A stretch of DNA of 64,000 bases from Prochloron sp965198675. Its GTDB lineage: Bacteria; Cyanobacteriota; Cyanobacteriia; Cyanobacteriales; Prochloraceae. The stretch is from positions 3,782,001 through 3,846,000 of the forward strand of contig OZ240666.1 of the NCBI GenBank assembly GCA_965198675.1, written 5' to 3'. This document shows positions 42,610-51,588 of this stretch, one piece after another; the first letter of the stretch is position 1, and each line of letters opens with the position of its first letter. Below the pieces are notes generated by a model. It was not told the DNA's origin. It made no database searches and worked only from the letters and a program-made list of their open reading frames with translations. Position numbers and translations under genes: made by a program.

Positions 42610-43746
42610 TCATCGCGTTGATTGATATTCAGTTTGAGTCAAACAATGTTTTGGGGATAGAGAGGGGCGCAAGGTGCCCACATCAATACCAGCGCGATGG
42701 GCAACTAAAACACCCAACGCCTCTAGATATGAGTTTACTTTAATTGCTTTGATGCCCAGGGGTTCGGGGGGAACTTGGATTTGGGTTTGATTCTCAAAGA
42801 CGGCGATAATGCTTGCTTTCTTGTTGCTGAAGCTCAGAATAGCACTCCCCCCACAAGCGTTGGCGGGAACCACCACTGCATCTACTCCTTCAGCCCAGAT
42901 ATCTTCTGGCGCGAGAGTATAGTTTGGCGTGCGTTGGATAAACTGGGGAGCGCCACTGAGTCCGACGAGAATGCAGGGCAAGAAAGTATAGCCTAGTTCT
43001 TCAGCGGCGGCGCGGGGAGATAGTTCTGGGTCCAGGGGTAAGGGCATTAGGGCCGGTGCATGGGCGCAGGGAATGTGAAAGGTCCGAACAATGAGGTGAG
43101 AAATAACTGCTTCTGCCCCGGCTAACTGGTCTACTCCCCCACCGTGACGATAGTTTTGCAGGGCGAGGCTGTTTTCGTCGTCGGGAAAGCGAGCTACCAC
43201 GGCGATCGCTTCGGCTCTCCCTTGTCTTATGATTACTTCTGCCGCCCGCAACAAACTGCCGGGGTTGCCAATGGTTCCCCAACTCGCTGAGGATGGACCG
43301 TCGCACAATTGAACTCCTAAGTCCGCGTCAGTAATGATATAATCGGTGAGATGGATACCCAAAGTAGCTCTTACTGCATCTGCTGCTTGAAGGTGGCGCA
43401 GCCGCAAATCTTCTTCTATACCCCGATCTAGAATCAAACCGACTCGGTTTTTTCTCACGGGTTTTAATCCCCAGTCGGAACTTGCGAATTTGTCCAAACC
43501 GTATCCTTCCACGTAGAAAGTGTTAGGATTGCCCCAGTAGAGTTGGGCGCCATTGAGAACATTTGGGTGCGTAATGAGGCGATCGCAGATTTCTGCCATC
43601 GTTCTTGCTACGGGTATAGCATCCCCTGCATAGCCGCCAATAGATGCTCCCACCCCGGTGGGGACGATGAGAACGACGGTATAAGGACTTAGGGACGCCA
43701 AGGGCGGGACGCCAAAGGCGGTTGCTTCGCAAAGCTTCGCAATCAC
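42610..43746 (-). CDS. DUF3326 protein
   Basis: 378 aa by the longest frame. From 'YTVVLIVPTGVGASIGGYAGDAIPVARTM' onward it matches the DUF3326 family of cyanobacteria and plastids ('SDWGLKPVRKNRVGLILDRG', 'DGPSSASWGTIGNPGSLLRAAE', 'VVVPANACGGSAILSFSNK'). No function is established. The first about 22 codons (GTG 43746 onward: IAKLCEATAFGVPPLASLS) are encoded by an inserted repeat (TTGCTTCGCAAAGCTTCGCAATCA), so the original start may have been lost or moved. The frame overlaps the ferredoxin stop by 4 nt. Confidence 0.85.
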   Translation of the reverse strand: MIAKLCEATAFGVPPLASLSPYTVVLIVPTGVGASIGGYAGDAIPVARTMAEICDRLITHPNVLNGAQLYWGNPNTFYVEGYGLDKFASSDWGLKPVRKNRVGLILDRGIEEDLRLRHLQAADAVRATLGIHLTDYIITDADLGVQLCDGPSSASWGTIGNPGSLLRAAEVIIRQGRAEAIAVVARFPDDENSLALQNYRHGGGVDQLAGAEAVISHLIVRTFHIPCAHAPALMPLPLDPELSPRAAAEELGYTFLPCILVGLSGAPQFIQRTPNYTLAPEDIWAEGVDAVVVPANACGGSAILSFSNKKASIIAVFENQTQIQVPPEPLGIKAIKVNSYLEALGVLVAHRAGIDVGTLRPSLSPKHCLTQTEYQSTR

Positions 43747-44060
43747 AATTGTCCAAATTGCCGAAGGTATACTATGTTTTCTTTTTCTGATTCTATTTTT
43801 AAATCAGAACGGGGATAGGCAACGCACAGCAACACGTATCCTTCTTCTTGCAGCTCGGGGGATACTCCCATTCCATCGCTTTGATCCACAGTACCTTGGA
43901 TAATTTTTGCCGCACAGGTGGTACAAACACCAGAATGGCAAGAACTGGGCAAGTCCAATCCCCCATCTTGGGCAGCTTGCAGGATGGTTTGCTCAGAAGG
44001 AACTGTGATGGTGTGAGTTTTACCTTGGTGATTTATTTCAACTACGTGGGATTTAGACAT
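43743..44060 (-). CDS. Plant-type [2Fe-2S] ferredoxin
   Basis: 105 aa. Cluster-binding cysteines 'SCHSGVCTTC' (C-x4-C-x2-C) and a fourth Cys in 'YVLLCVAYP'. The beta-grasp start 'VVEINHQGKTHTITVPSEQTILQAAQDGGLDLPSSC' is typical of electron-transfer ferredoxins of the secondary cyanobacterial types. Upstream of, and overlapping, the DUF3326 gene. Confidence 0.93.
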   Translation of the reverse strand: MSKSHVVEINHQGKTHTITVPSEQTILQAAQDGGLDLPSSCHSGVCTTCAAKIIQGTVDQSDGMGVSPELQEEGYVLLCVAYPRSDLKIESEKENIVYLRQFGQL

Positions 44061-44204
44061 AAATACATAAACATTGATAATTTAATTATTTAATTGCTAG
44101 TAAATTTACTAATAAAAAATATGCTCGATTATAAATAATCTTAAAGGTTTTGTTTGTAGGAGTTCATTATATCATGACCTATTACCTGTGTGTCAACCCT
44201 TATT

Positions 44205-45479
44205 TCAATTATTGTGCAAATAATCTCGGAGCCTGTTACGACATTTCGGTTGCCGCAGCTTTTGCAGGGCTTTCGTTTCAACTTGTCTAACTCTTTCCCG
44301 AGATAGTTTTAAAAGAAGAGCGATTTCTGATAGGGAGTAAAACTTGCCATCTATTAAACCATAGCGCATTTGGAGCACCTCCCGTTCCCGGCTAGTTAAA
44401 TCCGCCATGAGGTGTTTTAACTCTCTTTTTAACCCTTCCTGAATTAGCACTTCTTCAGGAGTTGCTTTATCTGTTACCAGCAGGTCTCCCAGTGACCTAT
44501 CTTTGTCTTTGCCGACTTTGATTTCTAAGGAAACGGAACGAGGAACTCGCTGCAGTGCTTCTCGGACTTGACCGGGAGTCAGCTCCAATTTTTCGGCAAT
44601 TTCTTCAATAGACGCAGTACGACCCTTTTCCTGGGAAATTTGGCCCGTGGCTTTTTTGATTTTGTTCAGCTTTTCTGTGATGTGAACTGGAATGCGAATG
44701 TTACGACTTTGAGTTGCGATGGCTCTGGTAATTCCCTGACGAATCCACCAGTAGGCATAGGTACTGAAGCGAAAGCCTTTAATGGGTTCGAATTTATCCA
44801 CTGCCCGTTCTAATCCCAGAGTACCTTCCTGAATCATATCCAGCAGTTCCAAACCACGATTTTGATATTTTTTCGCCACAGACACTACCAGACGCAAATT
44901 CGCCTTAATCATGTGGTTTTTGGCCCGGATCCCTGCTTTTTGGATTTGCTCCAATTCCCTGACATCACATTCTGCTATTTCAGCCCAGCGACGTTTTCCT
45001 CGGGCTAAAATCTCCTTCAACTGGGATACTTCCACTTCTGAGGCAGCAGCCCACTGTTTTGGGGAAGGACTGTACTCACAGGATAACAGGTGCTCCCGAC
45101 AGGGACCGCTTCGCTGCCCGTCGATTTCCAACAAGCGGACAAAATCCCTTATTATGCCATCGCCTTGACTTGCTGCAGTGGCTAGAAGTTCCCGTAAACG
45201 GGCGTAGGACTGAACTTTTTGCGCCTCGGCTACTTCTTCATCTCTGCTCAGCAAAGGAACTCGACCGATATCTATCAGGTATAATCTTACTATATCGGTG
45301 GTATTACGATTGTAGGGATCCACGGCAGTGCGCTCGTAGGCAGCAGTAACTGCTTCTGCTGCTTCCCGTTCCAGGGTCTTATAGAAATCGTCTCCCCAAC
45401 TTGGGAGGGTATTTGGGTTAAGTTCTAATTTGGCAGTAGATGAGATATTATCTTGTTCTCTAAAGGCAATAGTTCCCAT
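44205..45479 (-). CDS. Group 2 RNA polymerase sigma factor (RpoD/SigA family, SigC-like)
   Basis: 424 aa. Region 1.2 'NTTDIVRLYLIDIGRVPLLSRDEEVAEAQKVQ', region 2 'MIKANLRLVVSVAKKYQNRGLELLDMIQEGTLGLERAVDKFEPIKGFRFSTYAYWWIRQGITRAIA', region 3 'RIPVHITEKLNKIKKAT', region 4 'LTSREREVLQMRYGL' and 'LSRERVRQVETKALQKLR'. The long segment between 1.2 and 2 ('SPSPKQWAAASEVEVSQLKEILARGKRRWAEIAE') is typical of cyanobacterial SigC. A non-essential sigma factor that adapts transcription to growth phase or carbon and temperature status. Confidence 0.93.
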   Translation of the reverse strand: MGTIAFREQDNISSTAKLELNPNTLPSWGDDFYKTLEREAAEAVTAAYERTAVDPYNRNTTDIVRLYLIDIGRVPLLSRDEEVAEAQKVQSYARLRELLATAASQGDGIIRDFVRLLEIDGQRSGPCREHLLSCEYSPSPKQWAAASEVEVSQLKEILARGKRRWAEIAECDVRELEQIQKAGIRAKNHMIKANLRLVVSVAKKYQNRGLELLDMIQEGTLGLERAVDKFEPIKGFRFSTYAYWWIRQGITRAIATQSRNIRIPVHITEKLNKIKKATGQISQEKGRTASIEEIAEKLELTPGQVREALQRVPRSVSLEIKVGKDKDRSLGDLLVTDKATPEEVLIQEGLKRELKHLMADLTSREREVLQMRYGLIDGKFYSLSEIALLLKLSRERVRQVETKALQKLRQPKCRNRLRDYLHNN

Positions 45480-45744
45480 GGCGATTATTCCAGGCTTGCT
45501 CCGATGGTAGGATGTTTTCTTATCCCTATCTTAGTCTTAGTTTGCCCAAGTTACTAGCTCCTGAGGGGTTCGGGGAAATGAAGATTCAAAACAGCCTGCA
45601 TCCCTTTCTCTGTAAGTCTTTTAGGCATCTGTCCTTAGATTGAAGATTCGGTCGAGTGACCAGTTACCATGATGTTGTTATTTTAGTGGGGGACTCAGAC
45701 CCTCCAGATAAATATTTAACTGGTCACTGGTTACTGTCCACTGG
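45480..45744. other. Spacer, no gene
   Basis: Promoter region of the sigma-factor gene, then heptamer-like ACTGGTCACTGGTTACTG units near 45718-45750. No coding signal. Confidence 0.4.
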
Positions 45745-46629
45745 TCACTGTTGTGGTTTGCTCCTTGGATAATGCCCCATTAATGCTCTGACTTGTTCTG
45801 CATGGTAAGAACTGCGGGTGAGAGGAGAGGAGACTACTTGCAGGAAACCAAGAGATTGGCCAAAGTCTCTCCAAGTGTCGAACTGAAGAGGGGTAATGAA
45901 TTCTTTCACCGAATAATGTTTTTGAGAGGGTTGGAGATATTGACCGATGGTTAAAATGTCGCAATCTACTTGACGCAAATCTCTCATCACCTCTCTCACT
46001 TCCTCATCGGTTTCTCCTAATCCTACCATAATGCCTGATTTCGTGTAAATCCAAGGAGCTAATGCGCGAGTGCGTTGCAGCAGTTGGAGCGATCGCCGAT
46101 AATTGCCTTGGGGACGCACCCTGGGATACAACCTCGGGACTGTTTCTGTATTGTGGTTCAAAACCTCTGGTTCTGCTTGGATAATTAGCTCTAATGCTTG
46201 CCAATTGCCGCATAAATCGGGAATGAGGACTTCAATAGTTGTCTTGGGGGTGAGGAGGCGGATTTCTTGGATACAGCGTTGAAATTGAGATGCTCCCCCG
46301 TCGGGTAAATCGTCCCGATTCACGGAAGTAATTACCACGTGATTTAATTGCAGACGGCTGACTGCTGTTGCTAAACGCAGGGGTTCCGTGGGATCCAGAG
46401 GTTGGGGTTTTTTCTCAAAGTCAATATCGCAGTAAGGACAAGCGCGGGTACAAGCTGGACCCATAATTAGAAATGTGGCGGTTCCAGCATGGAAACATTC
46501 GCCAATATTCGGGCAAGATGCTTCTTCACAGACTGTATTGAGCGCCAAATCTCGGAGTGTTTCTTTAACGCTGCCCACCCGCTGCCATTGGGGTGCTTTT
46601 ACCTTGAGCCAATCTGGTTTTACCGTCAT
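45745..46629 (-). CDS. lipA: Lipoyl synthase LipA
   Basis: 294 aa radical SAM enzyme that inserts two sulfurs into octanoyl groups on lipoyl-dependent enzymes. Auxiliary cluster cysteines 'CEEASCPNIGEC', SAM-cluster motif 'CTRACPYC', and the conserved C-terminal 'LTRSSYHAEQ' (R-S-S-Y) Ser ligand are all present. Cyanobacteria often carry two LipA types; this short one fits either. Confidence 0.96.
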   Translation of the reverse strand: MTVKPDWLKVKAPQWQRVGSVKETLRDLALNTVCEEASCPNIGECFHAGTATFLIMGPACTRACPYCDIDFEKKPQPLDPTEPLRLATAVSRLQLNHVVITSVNRDDLPDGGASQFQRCIQEIRLLTPKTTIEVLIPDLCGNWQALELIIQAEPEVLNHNTETVPRLYPRVRPQGNYRRSLQLLQRTRALAPWIYTKSGIMVGLGETDEEVREVMRDLRQVDCDILTIGQYLQPSQKHYSVKEFITPLQFDTWRDFGQSLGFLQVVSSPLTRSSYHAEQVRALMGHYPRSKPQQ

Positions 46630-46674
46630 CCTTTTTTTGCTCCTTTGTAGTCGGATTAGAGGGATTAGACTTAA

Positions 46675-47163
46675 AGTCTAATTGCCCCCACCCTTAGAAC
46701 CGTGCCGTATCTACGTTCACACGGCTTTTTGGTTTTATCGCTATTAAGCAGCTCCATCACGCTTGCCTTCCTTAATTCGGTCCTTATGAACCTCTTGTTC
46801 TTGGTGGCACTCACGATGCAAAGCAACAAGATTACTCGGTTTCCAGTTATTATGGTTACCGTCTACGTGGTGTAACTCCACCTTGTCCTCTGAAAAGAAC
46901 GACATGTCACAATGAGTACATCGCATCTCTTGTCCGGTCATCGCCCTAGCTGTTGGACCGCCATACATTTTCGATTTACGTTTTATCCAGTAAACCATAT
47001 TCCCGTCAAACGGGCTTGCGGCTCCTTTAACCATGACGTGCGAGTCCACCTTCCAAGGGACTGGGGGGAAGGCTACATTTATCTGAGCATTAGTTAGAAT
47101 CCGTTTTGCTGCACCCCTGCTAAGGTCTGGCCATACCCCTGCAGAGCGCCGCGCCCGCGCCAT
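46675..47163 (-). mobile_element. Group II intron 3' remnant (maturase C-terminus with HNH, domain V-like hairpin)
   Basis: The frame 47163-46744 (139 codons) encodes the end of a group II intron reverse transcriptase/maturase: 'VPWKVDSHVMVKGAASPFDGNMVYWIKRKSKMYGG' and an HNH endonuclease 'CTHCDMSFFSEDKVELHHVDGNHNNWKPSNLVALHRECH'. After the stop, on the same strand, a hairpin with arms AGCCGTG / CACGGTTCT fits intron domain V. The reverse transcriptase itself and the intron 5' part are gone; the apparent start lies in an inserted palindrome (GCGCGGGCGCGG). Confidence 0.75.
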
Positions 47164-47252
47164 TAATCAATGCCGCGGGCAGGCTTTAGGCGTTTGTGAT
47201 GCATTAGAAATCTCTTTCTTCTTTGACTCTAGTTCAGAAGCTTTTAAGTCAA

Positions 47253-48573
47253 CTACTCCGACCCGCTATCGCTGAAGTCGGAGCTTGCATCTAGACTCCA
47301 CCGCAACTCTGAGAATCTTTGCAGAATCTCAGCTTTGGTTTCATCGTCTGACATATTAGGGGATGCTGACAAAATCCCCGTACTCATCCAGTCCTGCCGA
47401 ACAAGTAACGCTCTTAAGGCAATATTTCGACTTCCCAACAAATCAGCGTGCAACTGATAGCCACAGCATTCACAACGGAATAATAGTCCTTTGTTGGGTC
47501 GATTAGCTCTAGATGTATGTCCACACTTTACGCAACTTTGCGAAGTGTAATGAGCCGACACTTTAGTGACTAGAGATCCATTTAGATTGGCTTTGTAGTC
47601 AATATAGCTGTGCAATTCAGCGAATGACCATTTAGCTTTATTTCTATTAGCTTTGCGCTGTTTCTTACTTGCCTTTTTGCCAGTCTTAGACTTGATTCTT
47701 TCCCGTATTCGAGTCAAGTCTTCTAGTCCAATTAGGCTATTAGGTTTAGCAATCTGCTTACTGATTTGGTGGTTGACATCAGCGATAAACCGTCTCTCTC
47801 TCCCAGACAAAGCAATCAATCTACGCTTTGCTGAACGAGTGCCTTGACGCTGCAATGATTGTCTAGCCTTGTGATAACAATTAGCCTTGTGTCTAACAGC
47901 TTTTCCTGAGTAGAATTTACACTCGTTAGTGAGGTCTGTTTCCACACTCAGGTATCTTTGTCCAACATCAACGCCAGACACTCTTGTTATTCGGTTTGGG
48001 TCAATATCAGGTAGTTCTACTTCTAGACTTACCATCAAGTAGTAAATTTTAGACGAACGCTGGTAAACAATCTTACCAGCTCCAATCTTGACACCGTTTT
48101 TGATCAAGTCTATATGTTTGTTATAACCATCGTAAGGTACAACAATCCGACCATCGAAAGGTATTAAGGCTAACGGCACGATTAACCTTAAAAGAGTAAT
48201 CACGCTGATAGTTTAACGTAGTCGTACGAGAGATAAATTTAGGGGCTTGGTCTAAGCCCTTATATCGCTTTTTGGCATAACCTTTTTTTATGTTATTAAC
48301 GTTTTGTTTTACCTTAGTCCATAGACTTTTGTAGGTAACTGCCACTTGACGAGAGACATTGCACGACATCTGAGCAGGAAGGTTAAATTTTTCTCTGATA
48401 TCGTAATAGACCAACTTTTGTAGTTTGGCTGCACTACTCAACTTGTTATTCACAAAAGCTACTTGTGAAGCATAATTCATTGCGTCACGATAAGCCAAGG
48501 TTGTTTGTCTCACAGATTGCTTTTGCTCACTCGTTAACTTTAACTTTAACTTTGCCGTGATGACTTGCTTCAT
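47253..48573 (-). pseudogene. TnpB (IS605/IS1341 type), frameshifted
   Basis: N-terminal frame 48573-48121 (MKQVITAKLKLKLTSEQKQ...) reaches 'VNRAVSLNTF' and then a one-base shift near 48155 moves the rest to frame 48203-47253. The RuvC residues ('SGVDVGQRYL', 'IGLEDLTRIRERI', 'LHADLLGSRNIALR') and zinc ribbon 'CVKCGHTSRANRPNKGLLFRCECC' are intact. Only the single shift separates it from a functional gene. It is not closely related to the copies at 17672 and 35431. Confidence 0.85.
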
Positions 48574-49037
48574 GATGAATATAGAAGGACAATCGTATTT
48601 TAATTCCTGTGAAGATACAATGTCAAGCTGGCAATTATCGGGGCATCGAACCCCTCAATTGCCGCGCTCTACCTCCCCACCCCGCTCCGCGTAGTACGTA
48701 GCAACAATACAAACTTTGTTGGCGTAACGCATCGTACGTAGCAGCTGCCTTGGCAGAATTTGTCAGCGTAACGCATCCTACATTTTCCACCGTTCTTACA
48801 GTACCAAGCCCAGGTTTATACTCGGCTTACGCCGCGACTTTCGCACGCTTCGAGTCGCCCGTCGCCCTAATTCGTCATTTAGACTCACCAAACCGCTGTT
48901 GAGAAGCTCTACACGTTAAACCAAGCCCCTGCTTATATTCGGCTTACGCCGCGACTTCACAGGGAACGAGCCTCACATATACCTTAATACTAGGCAAAAT
49001 TTTAAACTATGTGTTAAACTGTCAAAGTGATAATTTT
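48574..49037. repeat. Spacer with palindromic repeats
   Basis: 48684-48783 holds the CAACAATACAAACTTTGTTGG / TAACGCATCCTAC family; 48800-48960 has two copies of 'CTCGGCTTACGCCGCGACTT'-like sequence. No gene before the tRNA. Confidence 0.6.
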
Positions 49038-49111
49038 CGGGATGTAGCGCAGCTTGGTAGCGCACTTCGTTCGGGACGAAGGGGCCGCTGGTTCGAATCC
49101 AGTCATCCCGA
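49038..49111 (+). tRNA. tRNA-Pro (anticodon CGG)
   Basis: 74 nt. Acceptor stem CGGGATG / CATCCCG with discriminator A, D-arm GCGC-AGCTTGGTA-GCGC, anticodon stem CTTCG / CGAAG around loop TTCGGGA (anticodon CGG, reading CCG), variable region, and T-arm CTGG-TTCGAAT-CCAG. The C1-G72 pair is typical of bacterial tRNA-Pro. CCA is not encoded. Confidence 0.95.
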
Positions 49112-49477
49112 CTCATTTGAGCAGTTACCAGTCCTGCTCATGCCAACCGGGGCAGTCAGGCAGTAACCTCGTACCATGAATGTTCTTCTTTGGGTCTGAG
49201 CCCCCCACCAAATTGCGGTGCGGTGCATTTTCTTGAATGGGATTCAAGGTGGAAAGCGCACCAAGACAAACGACAACTGCCTGCTCAGGCGCGGCGCTCT
49301 GCTGGGGTACGGGCACGGCATCGCGCCCTTTCATATCGGGCGCGCCCTGCAACTGATTGTTAATTGGTGGAAGGCACCCACTTCCCGTAGCTCTCCTCCT
49401 GGGAGGGAGGTTGGGGGGGTGGGTACAACCCCCTATGATACGCCTGGTCAACTGTCATGGTACAAGGTCACTGATTG
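49112..49477. repeat. Repeat-rich spacer
   Basis: Contains the TCCTGCTCATGCCAACCGGG block (49132), a heptamer-like stretch, and a short G/C-skewed palindrome (about 49376-49426). No convincing gene. Confidence 0.55.
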
Positions 49478-49586
49478 AGTCACACAGGTACCAGATAATA
49501 ATCACCAGTTACCAAAAGAATGAATCACACATGATTATCTCTCCCCGAAATACTATAAATATAGAACTTTAAAGGGAATAACCACC

Positions 49587-49946
49587 ATGACTCTCAAACT
49601 TGAACTAAAAGACCTGCCACTTCGCTCAAAGCAGCTCTCTGTATCTGAAATCGACCAAATGTTAGGGGGGGGCAGCACAGGAAAAGGCGGAAATTGCAGC
49701 ATAACTGCTAATTGTAAAACTGGTTTGTCTTGTTGTCCCGATGATCAGTCCAAAATTGAGTGTATTACATATGGAATATTATCCTTGGGCATAACAAATA
49801 TAGTACAAAATATACATAAAAACTGTATGCAAGAGTTCCTAGGGTGGGCAATTGGGGAAACCGTTGGTACCCTAGTAATGCAGTCAATTGCTTATTGCCC
49901 ACCAGAGAGTCCGGCGCGTTCGCACCGCACCCTACGGTTACTGTAA
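49587..49946 (+). CDS. Gly-Gly-leader cysteine-rich peptide precursor, copy 5 (8-G tract, in frame, extended)
   Basis: Leader as in the other copies (PLRSKQLSVSEIDQMLGGG) with an uninterrupted eight-G run at 49665-49672. Core 'NCSITANC', 'TGLSCC', 'KIEC', 'KNC' keeps the six-cysteine knottin spacing. Where copies 2-4 end with Cys-Lys-stop, this copy reads Cys-Met-Gln and continues through the downstream cassette repeat for 38 further residues (with one more Cys), ending at 49946. The tail is translated spacer DNA rather than a conserved domain. Preceded by the same 5' region as copies 3 and 4 and convergent with the isomerase relic. Confidence 0.82.
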   Translation: MTLKLELKDLPLRSKQLSVSEIDQMLGGGSTGKGGNCSITANCKTGLSCCPDDQSKIECITYGILSLGITNIVQNIHKNCMQEFLGWAIGETVGTLVMQSIAYCPPESPARSHRTLRLL

Positions 49947-50497
49947 GAAGGGAAAGGTAATTTCCGCTTCAGTCCTCAACTTATTCCTCAGCTGGGAATA
50001 TAACTCAAATTCAATTTGGTCCTTGGCCGACTCCCAAGTAGCTGGGTAAATTTCTGTTACCTTGAATAATTGATAACCTGCGGGGGTTTTAATGGGACCT
50101 ACCACTTCTCCAGGAGAAGCATTGAAAACAACTTCCCTGATCTCCTCAGGAAGAAGACGACCGGGGAACTTGTTCAAGTAACCTCCTTGCCGTTTAGTTC
50201 GCTCATCCATTGAGCGTCAATGCCATTTTGGACTGACAACAGAGTTTGGTAATTGTTTTTCATCCACTGTTGGAGCACTTCTACCAATTCTAACCCCCGT
50301 TGATAGCGCAATTCATCTGCTGCTACCTGCAACTCTTCCTCGGAATTGCTAAGATTATTGCCTTGAGCATATTCCCGATAGAGTAATTCTTCAATACAAT
50401 TACCTAGGAAGTTATCCTCGGTCTGTAAAAGCTCCAACCGGGTCAAAGCTTCAACTAGGGTCAATTCTTCCCCATTTACTTTCACTAATACTGTCAT
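49938..50497 (-). pseudogene. Parvulin/SurA-like peptidyl-prolyl isomerase, internally deleted
   Basis: The N-terminal piece (50497-50174: MTVLVKVNGEELTLVEALTR) and C-terminal piece (50210-49938: 'GYLNKFPGRLLPEEIREVVFNASPGEVVGPIKTPAGYQLFKV') lie in different frames. Compared with the intact paralogue at 54640-55398, about 65 residues in the middle are missing, including the first half of the rotamase domain. The deletion point is around 50200. Such isomerases accompany C39-ABC/HlyD peptide exporters in cyanobacteria. Confidence 0.85.
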
Positions 50498-50621
50498 TTA
50501 CAATCTCCAAGTTAATTTTTCCGAAAAAAATCACACCCTACACCCTTGGATCCCCCTCCTTACGGTTCGAAGGATGGTTGTTTACCCACAGTTTTAATTT
50601 GGACACGCTACTACTCCTCTA

Positions 50622-51471
50622 CTATACATTACCAGGAGGAAGGTTAGGAAAAAATATCTTCAGGACACTGACAAAAAATGCGCTGGCTAAAGCAACGGTG
50701 ATAGCGCGACTGCTAAATTCTTGATTGTCTATCCGCTTATCCAAACCGTTCATTGCTATTTCAACAGCTTTAACGTCCCCACTGAGTGTACTAACGTCTT
50801 CTGACAAATTATCTAGGTTATCATTTAGCTTTCCTATTGTCTGATTAACTTCATCCCGCACACTCTCTACTTTGCTATCCAGTTTGTCTAATTTATTATC
50901 AACCTCTTCACCTACCTTTCCTATATTCTGATTAACTTCATCTCGCACACTCTCTACTTTGCTATTCAGTTTTTCTAATTTGTGATTAACCTCTTGACCT
51001 TGCTTTCCTATTTTATATATCAACCTCATCACCTAGCTTATCCATGTTATGATTAAGCTCTTCCCGCACAGTCTCTACTTTTTTGTCCAGCTTTCCTATT
51101 TTATTATCAACCTCACCACCTAGCTTATCCATGTTATGATTAAGCTCTTCCCGCACAGTCTCTACTTTTTTGTCCAGCTTTCCTATTTTATTATCAACCT
51201 CCTCACGCACATTCTCCACTTTGTTATCCAGTTTATCTATTTTTTGATTAAGCTCCTCACGCACGTTTTCTACTTTGTTATCCAGTTTATCTATTTGATG
51301 ATTAACCTCTTCCCCTAGCTTGTCTATTTTCTGATGAACCTCCTCACGCAAATTATCTATTTTTCGCTCTACATTGTCATTGACCAGGTCTATCTTGCTA
51401 TCTAGTTTATCTATTTTACTATCTAGCTTCTCGAGAATTTCCTTGAGGGAGACTTCAACTGCTACGGCCAT
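50622..51471 (-). pseudogene. Membrane-anchored coiled-coil repeat protein, split by a frameshift
   Basis: Two frames, 51471-51013 and 51032-50622, join at a short AT-rich lesion (GTTGATATATAAAATAGG), where the neighbouring repeats read GAGGTTGATAATAAAATAGG. The combined about 285 residues consist of 18-residue (NQKIDKLDNKVENVREEV) and 11-residue (NHNMDKLGGEV) repeats, that is, mixed heptad and hendecad coiled coil, followed by a C-terminal membrane helix (ITVALASAFFVSVLKIFF). Function unknown. Confidence 0.75.
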
Positions 51472-51588
51472 GGTGTTATATTATACTCCTTATGTGTTTT
51501 GGGTTTTTGCCCCTAGTCTTGTCTCAGGGGCTTATTTTTTTGAGTTTAGACCTTCCCTTAGGTATTGTCAAGGGAAAATCTTCTAACC

